A stretch of 64,000 bases of DNA from Eleftheria terrae (GTDB lineage Bacteria; Pseudomonadota; Gammaproteobacteria; Burkholderiales; Burkholderiaceae_C): contig NZ_CP106952.1 of assembly GCF_030419005.1 (NCBI RefSeq), positions 186,001-250,000 of the forward strand, in the 5' to 3' direction. Numbering within the stretch: position 1 is the first letter of the stretch; every line of letters begins with the position of its first letter. Positions 1-11,627 of this stretch are shown here, piece by piece. The position numbers and the translations under genes are program-made. The notes beneath the pieces are model-generated. The model did no database searches. It had not been told where the DNA came from and saw only the letters and a list, made by a program, of their open reading frames with translations.

Positions 1-1850
<1,850 letters not shown>

Positions 1851-2212
1851 GGGATCTCCTGGAGTTGTCCGCCGCACCGCCGGCCGGCGTCCCGCGGTGG
1901 CCGCCCGGAGGGGCGGGTCAGGCACGCGAGGCAGTCAGGCAGGGGCGGGCGGCGGTGCGTGGAACCGATTCCACTACACGCGGCGGACTGTAGGCGCGCC
2001 CCTGTCCAGGCACATCGGGTGAACTACTGAGAGCTGCCAGGCCGCCCCGAGTGAGATACGTTTGGCAACCGGTCCTCGCCCACCTTGCTGCGAAAGTGGG
2101 TGGGCGGTCACTCGGCCATCCGCCGGGTAGGCCGCTCGTTCTATCGCTCACGGGCGCGGCCGGCGCGATCCGCTGCCAAGGCGCCCCCTCACATCCCACA
2201 AGGAGTATCTGT
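1851..2212. other. Divergent promoter region, GH3 / M28 peptidase
   Basis: This 362-bp stretch separates two divergent start codons. It holds a LacI-type palindrome at 1960-1973 and the peptidase ribosome binding site AAGGAG at 2200-2205. I found no protein-like reading frame or hairpin of note. Confidence 0.6.
1960..1973. promoter_or_regulatory. LacI-family operator-like palindrome TGGAACCGATTCCA
   Basis: The site has 5-bp inverted arms TGGAA/TTCCA around a central CG, the layout of LacI-family operators (compare the CebR box TGGGAGCGCTCCCA). It lies about 110 bp before the GH3 start and 240 bp before the M28 start. The same palindrome occurs at 23408-23421 and 45553-45566. Regulation of the GH3 gene is inferred from this sharing. 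Confidence 0.7.
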
Positions 2213-3748
2213 ATGCTGGAGACGAAAGCCTGCCCGCCCTCGGGTCGCAACGCCTGGTTGGTGCCTGTGGCGGCTGCACTCGCCTTGACCCTGGCCGGCT
2301 GCGGCGGAGGCGACGACGATGACGACGACTGCAGCAAGCGCGCCAACGACACCGCCGAGAAACTGACCGAGTGCGTGACTGTCGACGGGGTGCGCCGCCA
2401 CCTTGTCGAGTTCCAGAAGATCGCCGACGCCAACCAGGGCCACCGGGCCGCGGCCACCGCGGGCTACGACCGGTCCATCGACTATGCCGAGCGCATCTTC
2501 CGCGATGCCGGCTATGTGGTGACCCGCCTGCCCTTCGACCTGCGGACCTTCACCTCGCGCTCGCCCAGCGTGCTGGAGCGGGTGTCGCCGGCCCCGGCGG
2601 GCCCGATCGCCAACCACGTGATGAAGTACTCCGGCAGCGCCGACCTGACCGCCGCCGTCAGCACGCCGGCCAACCCGCTGGGCTGCAGCACCGAAGACTG
2701 GGCCAGCTTCCCGGCGGGCAACATCGCGCTGATCCAGCGCGGCGTCTGCCGCTTTGCCAACAAGGCGGCGCTGGCGCATGCGGCCGGGGCGGCCGGGCTG
2801 ATCTTCTACAACAACGTGCCGGGCGACCTGAAAGCCGGCCTCGGCGCCGACTTCGAGCCCAACCTGCCCGCGGTGGCGGTGAGCCAGGAGCTGGGCCAGC
2901 AGCTGGCCGCCGTCTCCGGCCTCACGGTGCGACTGAAGACCGACACCGAGCGCGGCATGGTGAAGACAATGAACCTGATTGCCGAGTCGGTCGAAGGCGA
3001 CCCCAACCGCGTGGTGATGAGCGGCGGCCACCTCGACTCGGTGGAGGAAGGCCCGGGCATCAACGACAACGGCTCCGGCTCGGCCGCCGTGCTGGAGACC
3101 GCGGTGCAGATGGCCAAGGTCAAGCCCCGCAACAAGCTGCGCTTCGCACTGTGGGGCGCGGAGGAAGCAGGCCTGATCGGCTCGGCCGAGTATGTGAAGG
3201 CCCTGCCGCAGGCGGAGCAGGACAAGATCGAGCTGTACCTGAACTTCGACATGGTGGGCTCGCCCAACCCGGTGTACTTCATCTACGACGGCGACAACTC
3301 GGACGGTGTGGGCGCCGGCCCGGGCCCGGACGGCTCCGACGACATCGAGAAGACCTTCGAGTCCTTCTACACCAGCCGCGGCGTGCGCTTCAAGGGCACC
3401 GACTTCGACGGTCGCTCGGACTACGGTCCCTTCATGGCCGTCGGCATCCCGGCCGGCGGGCTGTTCACAGGGGCCGAGGGCATCAAGACCGAGCAGGAAG
3501 CGCAACTGTGGGGCGGCACCGCGGGGCAGGCCTATGACCCCTGCTACCACAGCGCCTGCGACAAGCTCGACAACATCAGCCGCGAGGCGCTGGACGTGAA
3601 CGCCGACGCCATCGCGCATGCCGTGCTGCACTACGCCATGCGCGAGGCCCGGCTGCGGCCGCTGGCCGCCACCGGCAGCCGCGAGCGGCTCAACCGCTGG
3701 CAACCGCATCCCGAGGCGGACGCCCTGCAGCATGTGCCGCTGAAGTAA
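2213..3748 (+). CDS. M28 family zinc metallopeptidase lipoprotein with PA domain
   Basis: A 511-aa exported peptidase. The start at 2213 has AAGGAG 7 bp upstream; the frame is open further 5' but without a signal peptide. The N-terminus is a lipoprotein signal with the lipobox LAGC, then an Asp-rich stretch. A PA (protease-associated) domain spans roughly residues 120-220. The M28 di-zinc site is complete: His273 (HLDS), Asp285 (GINDNGSG), Glu317-Glu318 (EEAG), Asp346 (NFDMVG) and His446 (CYHSACDK). By homology to aminopeptidase Y and Streptomyces aminopeptidase it removes N-terminal residues from peptides outside the cytoplasm. It appears monocistronic, with a hairpin just after the stop. 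Confidence 0.93.
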   Translation: MLETKACPPSGRNAWLVPVAAALALTLAGCGGGDDDDDDCSKRANDTAEKLTECVTVDGVRRHLVEFQKIADANQGHRAAATAGYDRSIDYAERIFRDAGYVVTRLPFDLRTFTSRSPSVLERVSPAPAGPIANHVMKYSGSADLTAAVSTPANPLGCSTEDWASFPAGNIALIQRGVCRFANKAALAHAAGAAGLIFYNNVPGDLKAGLGADFEPNLPAVAVSQELGQQLAAVSGLTVRLKTDTERGMVKTMNLIAESVEGDPNRVVMSGGHLDSVEEGPGINDNGSGSAAVLETAVQMAKVKPRNKLRFALWGAEEAGLIGSAEYVKALPQAEQDKIELYLNFDMVGSPNPVYFIYDGDNSDGVGAGPGPDGSDDIEKTFESFYTSRGVRFKGTDFDGRSDYGPFMAVGIPAGGLFTGAEGIKTEQEAQLWGGTAGQAYDPCYHSACDKLDNISREALDVNADAIAHAVLHYAMREARLRPLAATGSRERLNRWQPHPEADALQHVPLK

Positions 3749-3754
3749 GGCCAA

Positions 3755-3774
3755 GGCAGGGGCCCACCCCTGCC
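3755..3774 (+). terminator. Hairpin after the M28 peptidase gene
   Basis: Arms GGCAGGGG (3755-3762) and CCCCTGCC (3767-3774) enclose a 4-base loop, 6 bp after the peptidase stop, followed by CTTT. The T-tract is short, so intrinsic termination is plausible but not certain. Confidence 0.55.
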
Positions 3775-3927
3775 CTTTGCGCGTGCCGCGCCCGCTGCCT
3801 GCCCAGCAGGCGGCGCGGCCGGGCGGCCCGCGCGGCTGCGTGGTCTTCCGGCGGGGTCGTCCTCGGCCTCCTTCGACCTCGGCCCGCTTCAACGCGGCCG
3901 ACCCGGGCGCCTGTGGGCCAGGCCGGG

Positions 3928-4809
3928 TCAGCCCGCGAATCGCTCCAGCGCGAAGTCGACGAAGCTGCGCAGCCGGGCCGAGCGGTACCGGTCATGCAGG
4001 TAGACCAGGTGCAGCGGCCTGCTCGGCAGTTCATAGCCGCCGAGCAGGCGCACCAGCCGCCCGGCGTCGACGTCCGGCTGCAGCAGCACGGCCGGCTGCC
4101 GCACGATGCCCGCGCCATGGATGGCCGCCATGCGCAGGGCCTGCCCGTGGTTGACCTTCAGCCGCCCCTTCACCGGCACGCTCCATTCCCGGGTGCCTTT
4201 GGAGAAGCGCCAGCGCTGGCTCGCCTCGGCACCAAAGCCGAGGCATTCGTGCTTCGCGAGATCGTCCGGCGTGCGCGGCCGCCCATGGCGCGCCAGATAG
4301 GACGGCGCGGCGCAGACGATGGTGCGGTACGGCGCCAGTGGCCGGGCCACCAGGTCGGCGTCGGCCAGCTTGCCGATGCGGAACGCGGCCTCGAAACCTT
4401 CATCCACCAGGTCGACCGTCCGGTCGCACAAGGCCAGGTCCACCCGCACCTCGGGATACAACGCCAGGTAGTCGCACAGGGCCGGCATCAAGGCTTCCGC
4501 ACCGAAGGTGACCGGCGCAGTGATGCGCAGCACTCCCGCGGGGCGGGCCTGCTGTTCATCGGCCAGCCGATCGCTGTCCTCGACCAGGCGCAGGATCTGC
4601 TGGCAGCGCGGGTAGTAGCTCTCGCCGAAGGCGGTGAGGTTGAGCCGGCGGGTGGTGCGGTGCAGCAGGCTCGCGCCGGCGCGCTGCTCCAGCGCCCGCA
4701 GATGGTTGCCGGCCATCGTCGGCGAGATGCCGCAGGCCGCGGCCGCGGCCGTCAGGCTGCCGCGGTCCACCGCTTCCACGAAGACCTTCATGCTGTCGAG
4801 CAAATCCAT
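3928..4809 (-). CDS. LysR-family transcriptional regulator
   Basis: 293 aa. The N-terminal winged helix-turn-helix (residues 1-60, MDLLDSMKVFVEAVDRGSLT...) is followed by the periplasmic-binding-protein-like effector domain (about 90-290). It belongs to the group of small LysR regulators whose N-terminus reads MDxLxSMxVFV; the regulator at 14976-15863 is a close relative. It is divergent from the aldo/keto reductase at 5186, which it probably controls through the 376-bp intergenic region (inference from the usual LysR arrangement). The ligand cannot be read from sequence. Confidence 0.92.
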   Translation of the reverse strand: MDLLDSMKVFVEAVDRGSLTAAAAACGISPTMAGNHLRALEQRAGASLLHRTTRRLNLTAFGESYYPRCQQILRLVEDSDRLADEQQARPAGVLRITAPVTFGAEALMPALCDYLALYPEVRVDLALCDRTVDLVDEGFEAAFRIGKLADADLVARPLAPYRTIVCAAPSYLARHGRPRTPDDLAKHECLGFGAEASQRWRFSKGTREWSVPVKGRLKVNHGQALRMAAIHGAGIVRQPAVLLQPDVDAGRLVRLLGGYELPSRPLHLVYLHDRYRSARLRSFVDFALERFAG

Positions 4810-5185
4810 CTCGCACCTTGGCTTGTCAATGAACCATGTATCGAGCGGATTCTCTCTTCTCCCGGGTCAATTGCAGGGGCGGCCGGCAGCGCGGACGCAG
4901 CACCGCAGGAGGACCGCACCGTGACAAGCACCGGATCCAGCTCCACGCGATGGAGGCCCGCGTCGAGCTGGCTGCCGACCGTGAACCACCGGCGCCGGAG
5001 CGGGCGTCGGGCGCCCTGCACACGCAAGCTGCCGGACACGCGCCGGCTGGCTTGCCGCCCGGCGGGGCCGCCCCCAAAGGCCTCGCTCGCCGGCGGGATG
5101 TCAGGTGCCGCCCTCGCCGGTGGCCCGCATCTGCGGCAAGCTGGCGGGTCTTCCTGCCATCCATCGACCAAGGAGTTCCATCAGC
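4810..5185. other. Divergent promoter region, LysR / aldo-keto reductase
   Basis: This 376-bp gap is less GC-rich near 4830-4870, where the LysR promoter should lie. It ends with the reductase ribosome binding site AGGAG at 5171-5175. I saw no convincing T-N11-A palindrome and no protein-like frame. Confidence 0.4.
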
Positions 5186-6214
<1,029 letters not shown>

Positions 6215-6288
6215 GCCGCGGCCTCACACCGTACCGCCCGGGCGGCGGGTCGTGCCGCCCGGCATCCGGCACGGCGAGCCGTGCCCGT

Positions 6289-6302
6289 TTGACCTGCATC
6301 AA
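6289..6302 (+). promoter_or_regulatory. FNR/DNR-type box TTGAC-CTGC-ATCAA
   Basis: TTGACCTGCATCAA differs from the FNR/DNR consensus TTGAT-N4-ATCAA at one position. Its centre is 67 bp before the DUF59 start codon, so a class II position (-41.5) would place transcription start near 6337, leaving a short leader. Related boxes lie at 14896-14909 and 40053-40066. It predicts low-oxygen or NO-linked expression of the next two genes. Confidence 0.7.
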
Positions 6303-6362
6303 GGCCGCGGGCGGCGATCGGTTCATGCTGTAGGCCTGCGCTGCACCCCCGGACAACCCGCC

Positions 6363-6695
6363 ATGCCCGACCTCCAAGCCCGCCCCGACCTCACCTCGCC
6401 GGACCACCAACGCTACCTGGCGGCGCTGAGCCAGGTGGCCGACCCGGAGATCGGCGAGAACATCGTCGAGCTGGGCCTGGTCGAGCGCATCGAATCCCTG
6501 CCGGGACGCCTGTGCGTGACCCTGGTGCCCACCAGCCTGATGTGCCCGATGGCCGATGTGCTGGTCGAGCAGGCGGGTGAGGCATTGCGGGCCATGGTGC
6601 CCGCCACCACCGAGGTGGAGGTGGACATCGGCTGGGACGCCCAGTGGACCCCGCAGCGCATGAGCCCGGCACTGCGCGAGCGGCTGGGGTGGTGA
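6363..6695 (+). CDS. DUF59 / MIP18-family metal-sulfur cluster assembly protein
   Basis: 110 aa. The start at 6363 (MPDLQARPDL) gives a protein that begins just before the domain; the frame is open 111 bp further upstream through non-conserved sequence. The core VADPEIGENIVELGLVERIE followed by VTLVPTSLMCPM is the PaaD/SufT/MIP18 signature, with the conserved Cys in TSLMCPM. Proteins of this family help deliver or mature iron-sulfur centres. The gene overlaps the next one by 4 bp (GTGA) and sits behind an FNR-type box, so it may mature an enzyme used in anaerobic or NO metabolism (inference). Confidence 0.85.
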   Translation: MPDLQARPDLTSPDHQRYLAALSQVADPEIGENIVELGLVERIESLPGRLCVTLVPTSLMCPMADVLVEQAGEALRAMVPATTEVEVDIGWDAQWTPQRMSPALRERLGW

Positions 6696-7786
6696 GGCGG
6701 GCGACGCGCCGCGGCCAGCGAGCGGCCACCGCTGCCTGCGCCGCGCTGGCCGCGGGCGGCCTGTTGGCCGGGCTGTCCGGCGGCTTGAGCCGCTGGGACT
6801 TGCTGCCGGCGCCTTCCATGGCGACGGCCTTCCATGGTGCGCTGATGGTCTGGGCCTGCTTCGGCACCTTGATTGCGTTGGAGCGAGCGGTGGCGCTGAA
6901 GCACCCGGCCACCTGGTGCGTGCCGCTGCTCGCGGGCCTCGGTGCCCCCCTGTTGTTGGCGGCCGGCCCTGCGGCCGCAGCCTGGGCCTGGGGGCTCGCC
7001 GGCTGCGGCTTCGTGGCGATGTACCTGGGGGTGGGCTCGCGCCACGGCGTCTCGCCCCACCTTGCGGTGGAGGCAGCCGGCGCCTGCTGCTGGCCGCTGG
7101 GCGTCTGGGCCTGGGCCTGGCACGGCGATGCAGGGGCGGTGTCGCAGGCCGGCATGGCCTTCCTGGTGCTGACCATCGCGGGTGAGCGGCGAGAGCTGGC
7201 GCAGTTCGTCAGGCTTCCTGCAGCGGCCCGGCTTGGCTTCCTGCTGGCCGCGGGCCTGGCCTTCGCTGCCACCGTGTGGCGTTGCGTGCTGCCCGCCCGG
7301 GGGGCGCCGGCCGGCTTGCTGTGGTGGATGGGCAGCGCGGCCCTCGCGCTCTGGCTGCTGCGTTTTGACCTTGTGTTGCGCGCCTGGCGCGATGGCGGCT
7401 GGCGCGGGCACACCGCCCGCTGCCTGGGCCTGGGTTGCCTGTGGCTGCTTGCTGCGTCCGTGCTCTCGCTCGCGGCACCCGGCAGCCCTGCCGCCACTGC
7501 GGCACCGCACCTGGTGCTGCTGGGCTTCGTGTTCTCGATGGTCTTCGGCCATGCGCCCATCGTGCTGCCGGCCCTGGCGAGGCGGCAACCACGCCACACG
7601 CCCCGGGCCACCTGGCCCTTGTGGATCATGGGCGCCAGCCTGGTGGTGCGCCTGGCCGGGCAGCAGCTGGGCGAGCCCCGGTGGCTGCAGGCCGCGGGCG
7701 TGGCGCATGCGGCTGCCATCTTGCTGTTTGCCGTGGTGATGGCGGCGGCCATGCCGCCACGCCCTCCAAGCCTGCGGCCACGGTGA
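6692..7786 (+). CDS. Polytopic membrane protein, distantly NnrS-like
   Basis: 364 aa with about ten to twelve hydrophobic segments and almost no soluble part. I chose the GTG at 6692, which overlaps the upstream stop as GTGA; an ATG at 6644 in the same frame would overlap the DUF59 gene by 52 bp. Conserved-looking histidines lie in membrane segments (FHGALMVWACFG near the N-terminus; HLVLLGFVFSMVFGHAPIVLPAL near the C-terminus). This layout recalls NnrS, a haem-copper membrane protein of NO stress, but the identity is not close. Coupling to DUF59 and the FNR box supports a role in nitrogen-oxide or anaerobic metabolism. Function unknown. Confidence 0.7.
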   Translation: MRRATRRGQRAATAACAALAAGGLLAGLSGGLSRWDLLPAPSMATAFHGALMVWACFGTLIALERAVALKHPATWCVPLLAGLGAPLLLAAGPAAAAWAWGLAGCGFVAMYLGVGSRHGVSPHLAVEAAGACCWPLGVWAWAWHGDAGAVSQAGMAFLVLTIAGERRELAQFVRLPAAARLGFLLAAGLAFAATVWRCVLPARGAPAGLLWWMGSAALALWLLRFDLVLRAWRDGGWRGHTARCLGLGCLWLLAASVLSLAAPGSPAATAAPHLVLLGFVFSMVFGHAPIVLPALARRQPRHTPRATWPLWIMGASLVVRLAGQQLGEPRWLQAAGVAHAAAILLFAVVMAAAMPPRPPSLRPR

Positions 7787-7791
7787 AGCGC

Positions 7792-7809
7792 GCGCCGCCG
7801 TGGCGGCGC
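7792..7809. terminator. Hairpin between convergent genes
   Basis: GCGCCGCC (7792-7799) and GGCGGCGC (7802-7809) form an 8-bp stem in the 58-bp gap between the membrane protein (plus) and the PEP-CTERM gene (minus). It could serve both directions. No T-tract is present. Confidence 0.5.
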
Positions 7810-7844
7810 ACATACCGGCTGCGGGCGCCCGTTGCGTCCGCGGT

Positions 7845-8945
7845 TCAGGCCGTGGCCGGGCGGCGCGTCCGCCGGCGCAGCGCGAGCAGACCCAGGCCCG
7901 CGGCGCTGAGCGCGATGGTGGCCGGCTCGGGTACCGGCGTCAGCAGGAAGGCGTGCTGGCTGCCGTTGAACAGGCCGGTGCCAACGATCTGGCCCCGGTC
8001 GTTGATGTCGTAGGCGGCGGTGAGCGTCCAGCCGCGGCCGGTGGCATCGAGCAGGCTGTTCAGGTCGACCATCTGGCCATCGTCGAACAGGAAGGCGCGG
8101 TCGAGGTTCTCGTTGTACACGTCCGACCAGCCCACCACCTGGCCGCGTGCGTTCACCGCCTCGCCCCAGGAGTAGCCGCCGCCCAGCGTGCCGAGGTCGT
8201 GCAGGGCGCCTCCGTCGGAGAGGAAGGCGTGGTAGCTGTCGTCGGCCAGCGCGGCCGAGCCGGTGATCCGGCCGTTGTTGCTGATGCCGTCGGCCACGCT
8301 CCATCTGCCGCCCAGGGTGCCCAGATCGCGCATGCTGCCGTTCTCGTACAGGAAGGCGTGGTTGTCGCCGCTGGTGGTGGAGGACAGGCCCACCACCTGG
8401 CCGTTGTCGTTCAGGTCGCGCGCCTCGCTGGTGGTGTAGTAGGGATCGGGCGCCTCGCCCAGGACGCCCAGCATCCGCATGCCTTGCTCGTCGTGCACGA
8501 AGGCTCGGTGGTGCGAACCCGGCTGGCCCGACAGGGTACCGGCGACCTGGCCGCGCTCGTTGATGGCGGAAGCCCAGCCGTAGGTGCCGAGCGTCTGTGG
8601 CTGGCCTTGCTCGAAGCGGGCCGGCTGGCCGGCCTCGAAGCTCGAGCCGTCGACGTAAGCGCCGGCGACCTGGCCACGGCTGTTGATGTCGGCACCGTAG
8701 CTCTGTCCGCCCGAGCTGGGGAAGACCTGCAGCTGGCCGCCTTCATAGACGAAGCCGGCGAGAGAGGGTGCCTCGCCGATGGAGCCGGTCACCTTGCCAT
8801 CGGCGCTGATGCCGCGGGCGGCGCTAGTGGCTGCGGTGCCACCGTCGAGCGCGGTGAGCCGGTAGCGCGGCGCGGCCGTGGCGGTGGTCGAGAACCAGGC
8901 CAGCAGGCAGGCCGCCGACACGGCGGCCAGTCGTCGATCACTCAT
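7845..8945 (-). CDS. HAF-repeat PEP-CTERM exported protein
   Basis: 366 aa. The start at 8945 (MSDRRLAAVSAACLL) has AAGGAG upstream; the open frame runs far further 5' but without a signal. After the signal peptide there are about seven repeats built on motifs such as HAFLYENGSMRDLGTLGG and INDRGQIVG, the HAF/probable extracellular repeat family. The protein ends in a PEP-CTERM sorting signal: PVPEPATIAL, a hydrophobic helix and an Arg-rich tail. PEP-CTERM proteins are exported and processed by exosortase, which is not in this window. The role is unknown; such proteins are usually linked to extracellular polysaccharide. Confidence 0.88.
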   Translation of the reverse strand: MSDRRLAAVSAACLLAWFSTTATAAPRYRLTALDGGTAATSAARGISADGKVTGSIGEAPSLAGFVYEGGQLQVFPSSGGQSYGADINSRGQVAGAYVDGSSFEAGQPARFEQGQPQTLGTYGWASAINERGQVAGTLSGQPGSHHRAFVHDEQGMRMLGVLGEAPDPYYTTSEARDLNDNGQVVGLSSTTSGDNHAFLYENGSMRDLGTLGGRWSVADGISNNGRITGSAALADDSYHAFLSDGGALHDLGTLGGGYSWGEAVNARGQVVGWSDVYNENLDRAFLFDDGQMVDLNSLLDATGRGWTLTAAYDINDRGQIVGTGLFNGSQHAFLLTPVPEPATIALSAAGLGLLALRRRTRRPATA

Positions 8946-9123
8946 CTCTTGACTCCTTGGTGTCGATGTGAAGTGGTACTGCAGAGTCGGATGTTGCCCC
9001 GCCTGCACCGGTCCCTGGCCGGCGGATTGGTGACTTACGGTAAGCGGCGCGCAGCGACGTCGCACGGCTTGCCAGAGGAGGTTGCGCTTATGATGGCCCG
9101 GTCGCAGGTACGGAGAGGGCAGG

Positions 9124-9375
9124 ATGCGGATCGTTGGGTACTTCGGCGAGGTCCAGTCGATTGATGAGGTGGTGCCTCGCCCCCTCGCGGAAGTGACGTT
9201 GAATGCGAGCTCCGACGAGCTGCGCGATCTCGCGGACTTCCTGCGTGACTGTGCCGCAGAGATGGACGACCAGCCCGAACGCCAGGCCCATTGGCACTTG
9301 GCCGATCGATTCAAGCGATTCCAGGACGCTCCGCACTTCGTCGTCTTCCACGTCCCGGACTGCAAGCCGGGTTGA
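9124..9375 (+). CDS. Small conserved-looking protein of unknown function
   Basis: 83 aa. AGAGGGCAGG lies just upstream of the ATG and the composition is protein-like (acidic, balanced). No signal peptide or membrane segment. The pattern of a short N-terminal strand, then SSDELRDLADFLRDCAAEM and a C-terminal FVVFHVPD strand suggests a small alpha/beta fold of the kind seen in some immunity proteins; that is only an impression. It lies 151 bp before another unknown gene in the same direction. Confidence 0.6.
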   Translation: MRIVGYFGEVQSIDEVVPRPLAEVTLNASSDELRDLADFLRDCAAEMDDQPERQAHWHLADRFKRFQDAPHFVVFHVPDCKPG

Positions 9376-9526
9376 GCGACTCGCGGCGATGCAGCGTTGA
9401 CCGCGGGAGGGCCGCTCTGGTCGCAGCCTTCGGCTACATGGCTGTTGAAGCCGAGGCGGCCCACCACCTGTCTTCGATCGTGACGGATGGCGGCAAGCCG
9501 TCCACAACAAGGAATCAGATCTCGCC

Positions 9527-10270
9527 GTGAAACACAAGCCGGCTTCAGCGCCTGGTCGCGACCAGGAGGCGCTGCGCAACTGCTCCCCCGAAGACGCCGG
9601 ATTGGATCCCGCACTCTACGCGGCCGCCATTACCTACTTGTTTGACCGGCGCGTCCCCGAGGAGCAGCGACAGGAATGGTATTGGGACCTCGGCGAGCCC
9701 GAGTTCCCCGCCACCCCGATCGAGTGGACGCGCATCCAGACCGTGCTCTTTGCCAACGCCGGTCGTGACCTTCAGGGCTTCGACAACGAGCAGGTGGGCA
9801 TGGGCCTGAACTACCTGATGAGCAATGACATCAGCGACGTCCCCTTTGCGGCGATCGACCCTGCGGTCCCGCTGGGCGACGCCATGCGGATGATGGGCGC
9901 CATGCCGGCTCTGTGGCAGCGGTGCATCGGCCCGCGGCTGGCCTCGCTGCTTGCACCCATCGGCTCCTCAGCCGGCGGCTCGCTCGGCCATGTCTGCCAC
10001 ATGTGGTTCGACGTCTGGCCGACGTTCTGGCATGTCCGCCACGTCCCGGCTTGGAAAGATGCGTTGTGGGCGGTGCTCCGCCAGATGTTGGAGGTGCCAT
10101 GCCGTGCGGTGCAAGTGGCGGCACTGCATGGCATTGGGCATCACGGCGACCAGCTGGATCGAAGGCAGGACATCGACCGGGCCCTCGGCACCTTCATGCG
10201 CAGCGTCGAGGAACGCGACGAAGAGCTCCGAAACTATGCCGCCGCTGCCCGCACCGGCCGGGTGCTGTAG
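9527..10270 (+). CDS. Hypothetical protein
   Basis: 247 aa from a GTG codon; AAGGA lies about 14 bp upstream, a weak initiation signal. Composition is that of a real soluble protein rich in Trp and His (DVWPTFWHVRHVPAW; ALHGIGHHGDQ). No signal peptide, membrane helix or family motif recognised. The C-terminal segment HGIGHHGDQLDRRQDIDRAL is helical and charged. With the 83-aa gene upstream it forms an isolated unknown pair between the PEP-CTERM gene and nnrS. Confidence 0.6.
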   Translation: MKHKPASAPGRDQEALRNCSPEDAGLDPALYAAAITYLFDRRVPEEQRQEWYWDLGEPEFPATPIEWTRIQTVLFANAGRDLQGFDNEQVGMGLNYLMSNDISDVPFAAIDPAVPLGDAMRMMGAMPALWQRCIGPRLASLLAPIGSSAGGSLGHVCHMWFDVWPTFWHVRHVPAWKDALWAVLRQMLEVPCRAVQVAALHGIGHHGDQLDRRQDIDRALGTFMRSVEERDEELRNYAAAARTGRVL

Positions 10271-10422
10271 CCCTCCACGTCCCGGCCGCGGCGCTGGCCA
10301 CCACGGCATACGCTGGCCTCCCTGCGCCGGGCGCGCTCGACGGCGGGGCCGCCGGTCAGCATGGCTTGCCTGGCCCCGGTGCCCTGCCCCACCGAGCACG
10401 CCTGCAGCGCCTGTGGCGTCGA

Positions 10423-11622
10423 TCAACCGGGCTTGCCATCCGCCCGCGCCCGGCTCAGCACCGGCCAGTAGCGCACCGCATACAGCCCGAAGCCGGCCGC
10501 CCACAGCAGCGCCGACCCCATCAGGGCCGGCAGGTACGCAGCCGGCACCACCAGCGGCAGCACCACCCGCACCGCCGCCGCGCCGAGCACCAGCGTGTAG
10601 CAGGCAACGTCCCAGCGGTCGGCCGCCAAGGGCCGGCCGGTGTGGCCGCGGGCGGTGCGGGTGATCATGCCGATGATCAAGCCACCGATGGCGCCGGCCG
10701 TCAGGGCGTGGGTCGCCGGGCTCGATGCCAGCCAGCCCAGCTCGGCCGCCGCCCGCAGCAGCAGGTGCACGGGGATCCAGGCGTAGCCGGCATGCAGCAC
10801 CCACAGCAGCGGCGTGCGCAGCGTCTTCCACAGGCGCCACAGGGCCAGCCGTGCGGCATGCGCCAGCGCTGCCAGGCCGGCCAGGACCGCCAGCGGGACC
10901 CCATGCCAGGGCAGCAGGTCGGCCGCCAGCAAGGCCAGCACACCGCCCAGCGCCAGTCGCTCCAGCCATGGCCGGCGCTGCGCGCCCGTACCGGGCAAGG
11001 CGTTGTTGGTGAACATCGGGATGACCCGCCCGCCCATCACGGCCAGCATGAACAACACCACATCCATGGCCACCTGCACGCCCACACGGCCGGGTGCCCA
11101 GTCGAGGCCCATCGCCTCCAGGTGCACCACCAGGGCGGCGGGCGACAACATCGCGAGCAGTGCGACGAAGAAATAGTTGCGCCGGTTGCGTCCGGCCCCC
11201 AGGGCGCGGGCCAGCCCCACCGCCGCAGCCAGCGGAAAGGCCGCATTCGAGATCGCCGCCGCCCAGGCGAACGGTGTCAGCACCAGCACCCGGGCCAGCA
11301 GCCACAGCAGCACCAGGGCCTGCAGCGAGCGGCCGGTGGGCGTGGGTTGGCCGGACCAGTTGCGGCCAGCGGTGAACAGGAAGCCCACCACCACCGCGAG
11401 GGTGAAACCGAACACCATCTCATGCGCATGCCAGAGCGAGCCGGCCAGCAGCGGCCGTGGCAACACGCCAGCGAACTGCGCCACCCACAAAGGCACCGAC
11501 AGTGCCGCGAACAGGCTGGCGACCAGATAGAAAGGCCGAAAACCCAGCTGCCAGAGCGCGAAGCCCGGCACGGCTGGGGAAGGAGACGACACCGGCTCGT
11601 GTGGCCGGAGAAGGCTTGCCAT
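10423..11622 (-). CDS. nnrS: NnrS family haem-copper membrane protein
   Basis: 399 aa, about twelve transmembrane segments. NnrS hallmarks are visible: FRPFYLVASLFAALSVPLW near the N-terminus, the LWHAHEMVFGFT motif, VIPMFTNNALPG, and HALTAGAIGGLIIGMITRTARGHTGRPL near the C-terminus. NnrS relieves NO stress in denitrifiers, and the histidines are thought to bind haem and copper. I chose the ATG at 11622, preceded by GGAG at an 8-bp distance; a GTG at 11631 overlaps that Shine-Dalgarno sequence. It starts 5 bp after the nsrR stop, so it is the last gene of the DUF2249-norB-nsrR-nnrS operon. Confidence 0.93.
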   Translation of the reverse strand: MASLLRPHEPVSSPSPAVPGFALWQLGFRPFYLVASLFAALSVPLWVAQFAGVLPRPLLAGSLWHAHEMVFGFTLAVVVGFLFTAGRNWSGQPTPTGRSLQALVLLWLLARVLVLTPFAWAAAISNAAFPLAAAVGLARALGAGRNRRNYFFVALLAMLSPAALVVHLEAMGLDWAPGRVGVQVAMDVVLFMLAVMGGRVIPMFTNNALPGTGAQRRPWLERLALGGVLALLAADLLPWHGVPLAVLAGLAALAHAARLALWRLWKTLRTPLLWVLHAGYAWIPVHLLLRAAAELGWLASSPATHALTAGAIGGLIIGMITRTARGHTGRPLAADRWDVACYTLVLGAAAVRVVLPLVVPAAYLPALMGSALLWAAGFGLYAVRYWPVLSRARADGKPG

Positions 11623-11627
11623 GGGAA

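Noticed and set aside
6391..8304. Long minus-strand frames over the DUF59 and membrane protein genes
   Set aside because: Low-complexity Pro/Ala/Arg translation and antisense to two overlapping plausible genes.
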